From positions 186,001 through 250,000 of the forward strand of contig JASJFT010000045.1 of assembly GCA_030770425.1 (NCBI GenBank): a stretch of DNA of 64,000 bases. The letters run 5' to 3'. The notes under the pieces were generated by a model that made no database searches, had not been told where the DNA came from, and saw nothing but the letters and a program-made list of their open reading frames with translations. The DNA is from Darksidea phi. Lineage: Eukaryota > Ascomycota > Dothideomycetes > Pleosporales > Lentitheciaceae. Both the position numbers and the translations under genes were made by a program. Of this stretch, positions 54,701 to 64,000 are shown piece by piece; the stretch's first letter is position 1; the number at the start of each line of letters is the position of its first letter.

Positions 54701-55589
54701 CCTTTACGCCGAAGCTGCTGCCGGAGCGCGAAAAGTCGCTGGAGGAACCCGCCGATTGTTGCGCTTGTGCTAAAGTTGCGACGAGGTCCTTTAATGACTT
54801 CCGGATGTCCTCGTCTCGGGAGTTGGTGGCCTCCTTGAGGCTGACCAGATCCGTTGCGTTGTCCTTACTCCGCCGGCTGAGTTGCGTCATGTCCTTTTGC
54901 AGGCTTGACACAATCGAGGTAATGCTGAGAAGCTGGTTGGAGATGGCATCGAGGTTTTGAGGAGCTGGCGGTGGAGATTTCACCGAAGAATTGGTGATGT
55001 TCGCTAGAGGCGGGTCCATCATGTGTGGAGGGATGGTCATTGTTTGCAAAGCCATCATCGTTGCGGACGGGGGCGTGTTCTCGCCGAGAATGGCCTTGTG
55101 TGGCGATCGCGACGACGGCCTCAGTGCCGGCGTGTCCTTGAAAATATCGCGCGCGGAAGGGGTTGGTGTTCCCAGCCGTGACGGGCTCTGGGCTGCTCCG
55201 AAGTAGTCCTTCTCATTATCGCGAGGGGGTGTTCCGGCCCTCGTCGTTGGCCGCTCTGGCGAGCGCTCGGGCGATTTGTGTGTGTCGAGGTAACTCCGCA
55301 AATCTCTCACGCCGGGTGTCTGCAGCGACTGCATGCGCTTGTGCTGAGCACCCTTGATAAGCGATCGCTCGGGAGACCTCTGTGGCATCGGGTTAGTAGT
55401 GTATGAGCTCGTGGGTAAACTCTCTCGCGCCTTCTCTTCCAACGCCTTGGCTGCATTCGCGATCGCGGCCGATGTGCCGTGGCGCGTCGTCAAGCTGGGC
55501 GATCCGGGATTGAGTGGCAGCGGCGGCGGTGCACGCTCGGGGTCTGAGCTGTCCCACCTAGTAAACCGAAGTCTCGATGTCAGCGGCAT
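48708..55589 (-). CDS. Giant coiled-coil protein (2,293 aa)
   Basis: Single exon. Such proteins are often labelled chromosome-segregation-ATPase-like in fungal annotations, but no ATPase motif is visible; a cytoskeletal or septal scaffold is as likely. The N-terminal 350 residues are disordered and start with a conserved-looking FTRWDSSDPERAPPPLPLNP box and several SPERSP motifs (possible kinase sites). About residues 560-1170 contain at least ten copies of an 18-residue core of the form (E/D)EILDALK.GLEELR. Long heptad regions follow, with a Glu/Lys run at about 1,830-1,910 containing near-identical KEEKERSMAE blocks. The C terminus is acidic and disordered, ending near VAPSDSGVGTD. The start is the first in-frame ATG; an upstream exon is possible. 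It is divergent from rpn6. Confidence 0.85.
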   Translation of the reverse strand: MPLTSRLRFTRWDSSDPERAPPPLPLNPGSPSLTTRHGTSAAIANAAKALEEKARESLPTSSYTTNPMPQRSPERSLIKGAQHKRMQSLQTPGVRDLRSYLDTHKSPERSPERPTTRAGTPPRDNEKDYFGAAQSPSRLGTPTPSARDIFKDTPALRPSSRSPHKAILGENTPPSATMMALQTMTIPPHMMDPPLANITNSSVKSPPPAPQNLDAISNQLLSITSIVSSLQKDMTQLSRRSKDNATDLVSLKEATNSRDEDIRKSLKDLVATLAQAQQSAGSSSDFSRSGSSFGVKDPHMTPTKQFTLPRISSPSSFLLDDRVGSPNPYSVEGAASVAMLEKIIREMVTKDGQERLLNNLQKIVDVAQGETAKKVTELVEFVKQSSGNNALLPTASGSAPFQPSPGTGPLTRTTSEGIALHKVANGGKPYASPKAADFVSEEMLKFLRKIKDSVAESGGVTMGTKAMIQDLRGEVLGMGRELARKIEEAIGAQATQPAIESGHSKEEVGRIIQEGLADLKQHMDNVMRERRRQSMSSTVTRNTVDNNEVYDVVKQALAERSLDQYSLQAAPLDKEAILSAVREAYEDYKPKVEIEQFGLERDEILECLREGLQDYRGSGSVSKEDIEHIVQDSLQHIKLPPPINEAHEIREEVLMAVRECLEELKPALISCHPSSSETVSRDTILEAMREALSGHQCNTDSLEINIDKDSLYEAVKAGLVSTPSITVGNDDAVMQQFQAMVEEMHSEFKAYSSANGRDTEQVLDALHDGLEHLRTQIEGYIDKAQDVTHKDEIVDNIRSELEQLRVDVQGYVAEAQRGDEALNGEDVVTHIKFESEHILEEMARLLLPAAAHKEEIMAALTAGFEGMKSQVVTRGLDLDSNEEINEAMKQEFDQLKDVILGDTASHKDELLEKLQSGFDELHSRLGENTPSAGTNEEVLATIKDEFEHLRETLGSSLVRSGGATEKEDIIDAVRELVDGLRATQENASKNNIAAIQEDLDNLKESLGNTLVRAGDSMDKEEILDALKAGLEEIKTSSASSEMNEELLEAFRGELEQVRQSNGLTRQHARADTEEVLEAVRLGLDDLRSHLEKKLDNPDRHMSATNEILDALNEGLEGLRTDVVKAVDKPVDMTVSYEILDTLKSGLAELREDIEKLKGRAVATEVEDELTPTGNEVVLAEDPDQAQADTTSRELVSESLQRHDLEKMELLLAQLQIKVETIDAHIQNPTPPVEPSVVPGTAMKTDLSEIEELLKDVQAAILALQDREPPAPTVEGLATKEDTDAIETLIGNMKAKIEELSLPESSTAISKENFDDVELVVRTTSEALDALSKKIDEEGATKADVTVVQVIADDIKTALEEMKAANAEDEADPKATKTDVDALTLLVDDVKVKLDELKIPDPEDLPSKADIESLTDLLHGFRESHDKMKDQYEQDVKVTAKAFDDRRMEAEGVVDNLAEVKVVLDEIKQEIKTTLSEGGPVDHLKESFKSLEDKVESNFNVTADVKDLMETVSREFERAHGSIEALQNDQSEKSTLHLEKHDEVKEAIIAGLVEKIDIRFDTLMTKYDDAQLLADEQAKVMKEKAEEQEKILEATKTMADELRLTIDTLGSSITAMNDRTEESSQKWAADSITIIGRIDDTMAKFEDQKLEDKSEHSHTRDEIKNIERLFTGFQDDVTEYHPKFMVALREIEALVKAHYEHAQKAKEESEQHVRTMNEEARLRTEELQKHFASLPALLPAPPPAIEMPEKYDDGQVQQKLDKLLGHVDEAEKSRAHLERLDEIHAQVKATAAEVSDFVAKQTQLITDGNEAKEREAEELALLVERRSAQKEQLEADIENFKAEKERMMRELKEEKERSMAEKERMMQELKEEKERSMAELKEERERTMQEVKEEKDSLLAVVASLQVERENLANQKVRLTGEVSSLHTALEIRREELHLMDAKADALERRILNGIMDHSRALMIAKGGPKSPTKLKKRMSADISADASKLMPPPSAAATGLSLALKPRPAIRRNGAPQNPASRRIHSLSQISGNTPTGAQAYPTNGTGMTNGGGLKRSHSVKTNYLRKGSWGGRPSVAIANKENEVLSEEDEIATEQAGLIDARSIIEEDHDESQSETGTERRHSIGTGSYAESERPGFDGRSSFDGAGSEYTYASGSSYMTGSDVDRRTSYGSNAHSTLQGGTETIDERSEDDGSDYTHSDAEDVEEDDEPTTTIAPSAISGSEVSDLPPMPTESEVQRAVEEVKEEMKHEMYVAPSDSGVGTDLPTAAFGNESEADADYFRRAAEEEASTVG

Positions 55590-56362
55590 GCCTTGGTGTC
55601 GGCGATGGTGAAGCGCAGGAAGCGTACGTACATTGGAACTCCTGGCCTCCCGTCAATGGAGAAAGAATGTGTGTGCCGCACCAGCTCCCGGTCCCGAGAG
55701 TCATCCCTGTCAACGGAGGGCATTGTGTAAGATGTGGTGATGTTCTGACCAAAATGGTAGTGTTGGAATGAGGAGCGGAATGAGAGCCAGAACGGAGATC
55801 CGGCTCAATTGCGTGCACAACCGTTTAGCTGATGAGATGCTGCGATCCGGCGCGGGGGGTATATAATAGTTCGTGATATCGTTTCGTTAGAGCGTGCGAG
55901 AAGGTGTAGTGTGGTGGGACGGAAGGCAGTTGCCCGTGTTGATAAACATCCGACGCACAGACCACGAATGAGCTCATTGGGTCCCAACGCGCCAGCACAC
56001 ACAGGCCGTCTCCCTGGCAGCGGCCAGACTGGGCGCTATTGATACTTGGTATTGGATGCGTGCAGTTGCGTGTATGGTCTATCTGAGCACGAATATGCCA
56101 TCGTGGCTGCCGTGTTCGGAGTCGCGACTGCTGCGCGAGGTGGTCGTTGTTGCCGTGCCTACCAAAACAGAGCAAGCGCGGCGAAACGTTCCTCCGGCGC
56201 CGCCCAGCGCCATCGCGAGCTTGAGCTTTCCATGTGCAACAGTAATCGATAATATCCAGCTCTCTCCATCCGCCACCCCGCCGTCCCTCACCTTGCCACT
56301 GCCTGTATCCGCCCCTTCTCACCCGCCCCCGCATCACTGTTGCAACTCCCCACACAACCACC
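55590..56362. promoter_or_regulatory. Shared promoter of coiled-coil gene and rpn6
   Basis: 773 bp between divergent starts. The last 100 bp before rpn6 are C-rich (CCGCCACCCC / CACCCGCCCCCG), a common fungal housekeeping promoter look. A partial match to the yeast proteasome element (TTGCCAC at 56293-56299) is present but not convincing. Confidence 0.5.
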
Positions 56363-57688
56363 ATGGCCGTCCCCGAAACCAGCAAGCGGATAGCAGAGGC
56401 GCAGAAGCTCGCAAAGACGGAGCCCTCCAAGGCCGAGCAGATATACAAGGAGGTGCTGTCGACAAATCCGGGCTCGAACGAGGCTGCCATCAAGAACTAC
56501 GAGAATGCGTTGGTGGGGCTGGGCGAGCTGTTCCGGGACCAGCGACGGGTGAACGCCCTCGCCGAGCTCGTCAAGCAAACGCGGTCGGTGCTCTCATCGT
56601 TCGCCAAAGCAAAGACTGCAAAGCTGGGTAAGCATCAAGACGGCAGGGTCGAATGCAGAGCGCACAACTGACGATATGCAGTGCGGCAGCTGCTCGAGCT
56701 CTTCACCACCATCCCCAACACAACCGACGTCCAGATCTCCGTCACCAAGTCATGCATAGAGTGGGCCGTGTCGGAGCGGCGGGGCTTCTTACGGCAGAAC
56801 CTCGAGACCCGCCTCGTCTCCCTGTACATGCAGAAGCAATCCTACTATGACGCCCTCACGCTCATCAACAGCCTGCTGAAGGAGCTGAAGCGATTGGATG
56901 ACAAGCTCGTGCTGGTCGAGGTGCAGCTGCTGGAGTCGCGAGTCTACCACGCGCTGGGCAACATCCCCAAGGGACGAGCCGCCCTCACCTCCGCACGAAC
57001 CTCGGCCGCGTCCGTGTATACCCCACCACTGCTCCAGGCCGGTCTTGATATGCAGAGCGGCATGCTGCACGCCGAGGATGGCGACTTCAACACGGCCTTT
57101 TCCTACTTCATCGAGGCCATGGAGGGCTATCACTCGCAGGACGAGGCGCAGAAGGCGACGTCAGCGCTCCAGTACATGCTGCTTTGCAAGATCATGCTCA
57201 ACCTGGGTGATGACGTGACGTCGCTTATGAGCTCAAAACACGCTATCAAGTATGCAGGAAAGAGCTTGGATGCGATGAAGGCGGTAGCTCGTGCCCACAC
57301 GAACCGCAGCCTGGAGGAGTACGAAACCGCCCTAACTGACTACCGCCAGGAGCTTGGGAGCGACCGTTTCATCACAAGCCACCTCCGGCGCTTGTACGAC
57401 AACATGTTAGAGCAAAACCTGATCAAGGTGATTGAGCCGTTCAGCAGGGTGGAGATTGACCATGTAGCCAAAATGGTCGGGCTCGACACGGTCCAAGTGG
57501 AGCGCAAGCTCTCGCAGATGATCCTGGACAAGGTCATCATCGGGGTCCTTGACCAGGGAGCGGGGTGTTTGATCGTCTACGACGAGTCCGAGAGGGACCA
57601 GTCATATGACGCGGCTCTGGAGACGATAGAGAAGCTAAGTAATGTGGTCAACGTCTTGTACACGAACCAGGCGTCGCTCCTGGAATGA
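56363..57688 (+). CDS. 26S proteasome lid subunit Rpn6 (PSMD11), two exons
   Basis: Structural lid subunit that clamps the regulatory particle to the core. Exons 56363-56627 and 56682-57688 give about 423 residues, the usual length. The intron (GTAAGC...ACTGAC...GCAG) splits the Val codon in KTAKLVRQLLELF. TPR-like helices fill the N-terminal two thirds (SKRIAEAQKLAKTEPSKAEQ, SYYDALTLINSLLKELKRLD, HALGNIPKGRAALTSARTSA). The PCI winged-helix part is about residues 285-390 (FITSHLRRLYDNMLEQNLIK, FSRVEIDHVAKMVGL, VERKLSQMILDKVIIGVLDQ). Intact; divergent from the coiled-coil gene. Confidence 0.96.
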
Positions 57689-59930
57689 GGACTGGAAACG
57701 GGCGAAGGACGTGGAGGGCGGATGCGGCCGGCAGCCCCCACCCGCTAGAACCATTTTTGGAGCGATGTACTATATACGAAAGTAGCATAGACGGTCTGAC
57801 GCATAACAGCAAGCATCACGATGGCCTATGAATTCGCTTTTGCATCACCGAGGTGCGGTGCTGTATGCAGACAAGAGCGGTGAGGCTCGTGTGCATGGCA
57901 TGTCGATAACTGCATACAGACGGGATCCCAATATACGTGTACGCAGCATTGTCTCTGATGGGTGCTACAGTTCGTCTACCATTTGCTCGCTTGTCGATGC
58001 CCCCCGCTCATGCGTTTCGAGTATGGCGCTGATAGACAAGCTGACGGCGCCGCAGTAGCGCCGGGGCATTTCATGGATAAGCGCATGCAGTGTCCTCCCA
58101 ACATTCCCTTCTAGAAGCCCCAGGGTATTGTTCTTTTTGACCTCAGCCGAACGGGCGCCGGGCTCAATGCCGCGCCGCGCAGTTGGCGCTAGAGGTTTGT
58201 TTCTTCATCGGTACACAACCAGGCGGCTGGTCGTCTTCCCGGCTGGCGTCGCGCGACTCGGCTGCACACAGAGACACGCCGCGAACCGCGCGAAGACAAC
58301 ATCAGCACTCGGTCTGGGAGGTGAGGGTGAGGGTGACACAAAGCCCGCTCGGGAACTATGCTCGACTCGGCGCGCCAAACAGGCGAAGCGGTGCCCACGA
58401 GGCTGGCCGTGCTCCCCACACCTCAGCGCATCCCCACCACACGTCTTCGCCAGGCCTCTAAGACGGCCAAACCCGCCCGTCGAGAACGAGACTAATGTCT
58501 TTCGGCCCCCGACAGGCGAATGCTGTCTCTAGTTGAAACGGCCAGCTTACGGTCGCTCTCTCAGCAGCTAGCCGTTCGTAAACGCCTCCGTCCGCCGAGC
58601 CGCACACCTCTCACCTCACCATGGCCGGTCGCTTCATCCTCCCGCCGCGTGCTGTAGCGAATGCCCCCTTTGCCCCCTCTCCTTCTCTCTCTCGCGCGCG
58701 CCCCCCCCGTTACCCCAACCGGACTTGGGCCACCAGCTCCTCCGGCCACGCATTGCCGCCCCATGGCAGGGTCAACAGGCTAGCCATGCAGCACCTGTAT
58801 GAGCATAGGCGCCCGCGACACGCGGAATTGATTGTTGTGCTTGCTGGCCCAATGTTGAGTCGGACATCAGCTTTGTATCCAAGGGACTTGCTCGTCAGTG
58901 GGGGAGGCCGACAGCCACCCTGCCTGGCGAAATGCAGGTACTTGGGCCCTCGTGAGCCAAGTCCGTATTCATGACTCTGCAGCGAGGGCGGCCACGAGCT
59001 CAGCGCTGCTTTCGTTCTGGTGCAATACTCCACGAGGCTGCTGAGGTCGTCTCGGGGCACGAACCGCCGGCTGACCCCCTCGCATTTCTGTAGGAGCGGC
59101 GTGGTACACGTTTGCCGCTGTCGGTAATACCAGCCATGTACGCGTTCCTCTGCTCTGGGATAGCAGGATCATGTTTTAGTCTCTTACCACGTGGGACTAG
59201 GCCGCCGAGCTCCCTTGTTGCCGCAGTGTCATCGATCGTGGCGTGCTGCAGATTCCCGGCAAAGCAGTACCTTGCCAGTGGTGGCCAGGGAGGCTCTCAT
59301 AACCATTCCTGTCCAGAGGCGCTCTCGTGCTCTGTTGGTCGCAGCTGTCAGAAGTCTAACCGCAGCCGCAATGTGTCAATCCTCACACTGTGCATCCAGC
59401 ATCGACACCCAACCATGCTACGCGAATAGACCCACCCGCTATGTGCCGCAGCCCTGCGCGCTACCACTATGGCGGCCACTATGCTTCCATACGAGAAGAG
59501 CATCCCAAAGCGTGGATTACGATGGCGGTCAATACTAGGGCAAGCGCACGTCCGGCACACCAGTGTCTGGCGCAGTTGCTGTGCCTTACCCGCTGGCCGT
59601 CTTATTTTTGGGCGCCTACTACTCTCTCAAACCAGCGAACCTCCCCGGTACCCAGTGATGACAACACCGCGGCTGCGGCCTGTTCCCCACGACCCACGCT
59701 TAGGCTTGTGCTGTCGCATGTGCAAACCATAAGAGAGTGCTGACGATCGACCGGGGCTGACACGCTCCTGGACAATCCATCCGTCTGGCATACATATGTT
59801 CTGGCCCTCACGCTTGTAAACGTGACTTCAACACACTGCTCAACCCCTCCATACAATATACTTCGCCCACCAATAACCGCCATCGCCCTTTCAAACCCCA
59901 CCAAGACTCATCTCCCGCCCATCTCTAAAC
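57689..59930. other. GC-rich gene-free stretch of 2.2 kb
   Basis: Overlapping frames on both strands up to 134 codons; none has recognisable content. A plus-strand frame from 58621 (117 codons) has a favourable start context but a low-complexity, basic product. I see nothing supportable. Confidence 0.45.
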
Positions 59931-61070
59931 ATGGCAAGAAGACGGTTGCTCATAACTGGAGCGGGCACCCTTATCGGATCTCATATTCTCAACCAGCTCT
60001 TGGCCTACGACGTGTCGATTCGGGCGGTAGTTGGATCCAGTGAAGAAGTGCAGGCGCTGAGGCACCAATATCCGCCATCGAACTATCCACAACTGGAGCT
60101 TGCCATCGTACCCCACAGAGAATCTGCCGTTCCGGGCGCGTTTGAGGGTGCGTTGCATGATTACCCGGAACCGTTCGATACTATCATTCATACTGTCGCT
60201 GCGGATCCAGCGGAAGACGCCGACTGTCTCGCCCGTCTCGTCAACTTGGAGACGGAATCTTCGGTCAACCTCTTGAGATCTATCAAGGCAGTCACTTCCA
60301 GAGTCCACAGAGTCGTCATCATCAGTTCACTCTCACCATTTGCTCGTTGGCTGGTCGACCCGCAGATGGAACCTCTAAGTCCTGGTGGCTACTACACCCA
60401 GCAAAGAGCAGCAGAGATCGACTCTGGATATGTCCTTGCGACGAGCCAGGCGAGCGACAACATTATCCACGATGCCTTGTGGAGGTGGATGAGGGAAGTG
60501 CACGCCCAATTCGATCTCGTCTACCTCACTGCGCCAAGCGTCTACGGACCCTCGACACGGCCGCTCGAGAACTCTTCAGATCTGCAGGAGGCGAACAGAC
60601 GAGTATGGAACATCTGTAGCAATGCCGGCGAACGCATGTCCTCACCGCCATATGGTATAGATTACTTCACTGATGTCAGGGTGAGTCAGCCTTGCAACTT
60701 TGTACTTTGAATCTCACACGCTTACGCTGTACAGGACTTCGCCTTTGCAGGTGTCCAAGCAGCCTTCACGCCTCAAGCAGGAAACAGGCGCTTCGTCATT
60801 TCTGCGGGGACGATGCCTTCGGGCGCCGTCATCGCGGACTTCATCATCAGCCGATTTCCCGAACTCGGGAGCCGTGTTCGATCCTATGGCTCACCGCCGC
60901 GCCGTTCCTCATCCGCAGAAAACCCACTTGACTTCGCCGACACGCATCTGGCCGCTACCATCCTTGGGTTGGTGCGGTACCGCAGGGTCGAAGACACCCT
61001 GACCGACGTCGCCCAACAGATCCTAGAGCTTCATCGACGGAAGGAATGGAGATCAGTCATACAAAGCTAA
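59931..61070 (+). CDS. NAD(P)-dependent epimerase/reductase-like protein, two exons
   Basis: Extended-SDR fold, related to dihydroflavonol reductase and epimerases. Exons 59931-60680 and 60735-61070 give about 361 residues; the intron has GTGAGT and ACAG and falls between DYFTDVR and DFAFAG. The Rossmann motif is LLITGAGTLIGSHI (Gly10, Gly12, Gly16). The middle strand FDTIIHTVAADP and VVIISSLSPF (candidate Ser) fit the family. The expected YxxxK reads YYTQQRA, with Arg (or no base) in place of Lys, so classic catalysis is doubtful. VYLTAPSVYGPSTRP matches the YGP substrate region. Substrate unknown; no partner genes nearby. Confidence 0.88.
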
Positions 61071-64000
61071 AACACGTAGTACGCGAATCAAACACACTTA
61101 CTACACACTGATGTAGAGACAACTGTGGGTTACAGTCAGTGGTTCAGCCGAGAACGATCCGTGTTTGTCTGCATACTCATCACACTCGCAGGACCCGTGT
61201 AAATGCATCCCCGTACCAAGAAAGAATTGCGAGCGCAGTGGAACCCGGGTTTCACAAAGCTTTGGCGTCTTTATCTACTCGACGATGTCGGGCGAACCAT
61301 CGCAATGCGCAATGAATAAAGAATAAGGCAAAGGCGCGCAGGGCAGAAATGACGGGATCACAGAGCACCAGGAGGCTCTTTGAAAGAAGGGAGGCCTTGC
61401 GGGCCTTTCGTTGAGGTTGAAATTGGCATTTGTCCCTGTCCCCGAACGGACAGACGTCTGCTTGGGGAAGGTGCTACCCGAGATTCGGTAATGACATCGT
61501 TGTTGACGTCCGGAGCCCGCAACACCAACTTCCTAACCTCCGAGAGCCTCATTCCCGAGACCAAGTCTGCACATCCAGATGTCGATAAAAATTGCGAGGC
61601 GAGCACTTTACAACGGTTCGAAAAGTTGTAACTGCCGTCGATGGGCACAAACATGCCACAGGTTGTCGATCTGGAAAGCGAATCGGAGGCGGGGACTTGA
61701 AAAGGTTCGACAGTCCATACCTTTGAGCAAACCATGGCCGCTGCGGCCCGCAGTTAGAACCTCGTTCCTGTGCTGAATGTCGGAGAGAAGAGCCTGAGAG
61801 CAACAACATCGTCAACAAACGAGCCCGCAACTGCTCGTGAGCTCTCCGGGTCCTCCTCATTTCTGGCGGTAGCAACGCACTGAACGACATATGTCAAGGG
61901 GATACGGTAGATGCTTAAGAAGATGGAGGGGTTTCACTAGTCGTTTTACTCACAAGCGCTTTTCCTTCGTCATTATTTCTTTCTTCGTCTCCCACGTCTA
62001 CCCAATCCATACCTTATCTTAGGTGTCACATTTGCACCCGTCATTTTCTTACATCTTCTATAATGTTCGCTATGCCTAAATTGATTTCTTTCTTCGCAAA
62101 TCTATTTCGATACGTTTACCCGAGCGTGCCGTGCGTGCTTTGGGGGACCAATCGCGCAGGTATCTCTTTTAAGCCACTACAGACAGCAATCAAGAAAAGC
62201 TACGGCCTCGTGCGTATCCAGGAGCTGTTGCTCAGCGCGACCGCCGCCATAGCGCCACAAACCAAAGCCTTCATGTTTCCAATTCCAAACTGGTTTACTG
62301 GGCTGTGCATGCTGCTCAAGTTTCGCCTTATTTTTGAGCAATTCTAAGGCCTTACCATGTAATTGGGACCAAAACGCATTGCTCAACCCTAAGGTCTTAC
62401 ACCTCACTCACCGCCTGTTGTCCGGTGAGCAACACACCAAGCTTCTCCACCTGCCTTTGCGCATCGGGTATATGCAGGAAGTCATGTGTATCGGACGCTT
62501 TCATGCACGATGCACCCATGTTCAGATTCTATTCTCTGACCCGTCGGCCACTTCCAACGATACCTAGTGGGCCAAAGGCTCGGCCAACGTTGCCACATTG
62601 GCACGCTCGCCTACCTATCCTCCCGCGCTGACAAGGCCGTCATGCATACGCCCGGCAGCTCGACATCGTCAATCTGACTTTAAGCTTCTACAGCGCGACA
62701 TGAAGTCCCGCGGCTTAGCTCAAGGCGACAAAGGCGAGTAAGCTCATCCACATCCCTTGTCGCCAACCCGGCGAGACAACCGCCTGTGGAACGTATGGCA
62801 TCCCAGCTGAATATGCTTCAACGCATTGATATAATATTCAAGGCCAACGTGCATTGCAGATCTGCGCCAACATATAAGCTTTAATGCGTACATTGATCGA
62901 GAACAGGCCGTCTGACAAAGACTCGCTCGCCGGCTTGACGAGCGGGTAATAAATAGACGATTCCGCCAGACTGGAAACATAGAGTAGTACAATGCACCCA
63001 AATCTCTGGTACCTAATAGCGTCAGCGAGTCAAGCTGGAGTTTGAGTTACACGCTTCAATCGTGCGACCAAACTGTCGATATGTCGGACTTTGAGCAACA
63101 CCACTACCTTGGATCTCTCGCAAGCAGATCTACAATCGGTCAAAAATGCATCGAGATAAATACAGAGCGGGTCTCATCATACCGCATAACTACTCTCGCG
63201 TGTGGAAATCCGCTCTTCGGAGCCTCGGGCGATAGCCGCTTCGGACTTCACACAGTGACGACGGTTTCAAGCCTCATCTTCCAGGGCGAAACGATTCAAT
63301 TTATTGGCAGCTAGTCGAAACAATGGAGTACGCGTCGCTGCACAGCCACGTCTGAAATCAGATGATTGTTGTCTGGTCCTCTCGTCAAAGTGTTGTCGAA
63401 CAAAATCCAAATCCATATTGCCAATGTGGTACAAGCAGTGAATGTTCCCCCGACCAATCAGATAAGTCCCGGACTTCAGCAGTCGTCGCTCTCAGGTGCT
63501 CGCTTAAGGACCAGCTACGGGCGGACTAGCTCGGACTAGCACCCCTGCGTGCATCAATCAACCCTCCACTACGCTTCCGCCACACACATGCCCCACCTTC
63601 CATCGGTCACACTACAGCGAATATCTGGCTTCACGGGCCCGCGCGAACGGCAGCACGTCCGCGGCTGCAGCTGTAAACGTGGGCTTTGGGGGCTGAGGGA
63701 GCGGCAGCTGTTTGACCCATATGCAGGATGGCGAGACCCTAATATAGGCCACATGGCCGAGCTTTCGGGCGTGTTCAGGCTGCGGTGCACATGCGTTTGG
63801 GTCAGACCGCTCGGAAGAGTGGAGCCGTCACGAGACGGGGACACGTAGAGCCGGGCGTACGCAAGGCGCCATGTGCTTTCATGCGAGGCCTTTGGTTTTG
63901 CCATCCTTGGGTGTGATCGCTGAGGTTTTCGATTCATGAGGCTCTTGGATGCGCGAAGGGTGCGCCACTATCACTATTGTGCAGAGCAGTGGCGTTCGGG
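61071..64000. other. Gene-free stretch to the window end
   Basis: A 94-codon plus-strand frame at 62063-62347 follows a pyrimidine-rich, promoter-like tract (61950-62060) and could be a small gene, but its product resembles nothing. The other frames overlap each other. No RNA gene is recognised. Confidence 0.4.

Noticed and set aside
56293..56299. Proteasome-type promoter element upstream of rpn6
   Set aside because: Only seven of nine positions of the yeast element match, and the element is not established for this group of fungi.
5915..61070. A secondary-metabolite cluster made of the P450, O-methyltransferase and epimerase-like genes
   Set aside because: They are tens of kilobases apart with housekeeping genes between, the O-methyltransferase is broken, and no synthase backbone is present.
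61690..61720. GGTTCGA motif suggestive of a tRNA T-arm
   Set aside because: No complementary stem or acceptor and D-arm partners could be found around it.
62063..62347. 94-codon frame after a pyrimidine-rich tract
   Set aside because: Promoter-like tract alone is weak evidence; the product resembles nothing and has no splice support.

Overview
The window looks like a filamentous ascomycete nuclear contig (Pezizomycotina, probably a dothideomycete; the class is an inference). Genes carry short GT..AG introns of roughly 45-130 nt. Most recognised families are fungal: HET-domain proteins, the autophagy E1 Atg7, a P-loop-bearing dCMP deaminase, proteasome Rpn6 and a PXA/PX sorting nexin. AT-rich stretches hold genes and repeats broken by stop codons and transition-biased changes, as expected of repeat-induced point mutation (RIP). 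No CRISPR array, operon, rRNA gene or convincing tRNA gene was seen.

Layout. 1-5.9 kb is GC-rich with no supportable gene. 5.9-7.9 kb is a four-exon cytochrome P450. 9.5-10.1 kb is a palindrome made of two Copia-type LTR/gag heads. 10.7-16.4 kb holds two decayed genes, a quinoprotein-like beta-propeller and a fungal polytopic membrane-protein family. 16.9-21.8 kb is a housekeeping block: atg7, a dCMP deaminase on the opposite strand, and a small unknown gene. 22-34 kb is an accessory block: a kinase-like APH protein, two HET proteins, a broken DUF8021-like secreted protein and a 767-residue protein of unknown function. 34.7-41.1 kb is a repeat-rich, partly AT-rich island. It holds chromodomain-like remains, a relic of a small secreted protein with three in-frame stops, a 981-bp TIR element with perfect 20-bp ends inserted in a minisatellite, an orphan membrane/secreted gene, a second TIR-like end and a broken O-methyltransferase. 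43.7-61.1 kb returns to conserved genes: a hotdog thioesterase divergent from the PXA/PX protein, a 2,293-residue coiled-coil protein divergent from rpn6, and an NAD(P)-dependent epimerase-like protein. The last 2.9 kb shows no convincing gene.

Functionally the conserved blocks cover autophagy, proteasome assembly, dTMP precursor supply and endosome/contact-site biology. The accessory blocks point to allorecognition (HET) and to secreted or membrane proteins in a fast-evolving, RIP-affected compartment. The most notable observations are the LTR/gag palindrome (a potential hairpin-RNA source), the broken secreted-protein gene with intact splice signals, and the HET-flanked unknown gene. Exon boundaries were assigned by reading splice motifs and protein continuity by eye, not from transcripts.
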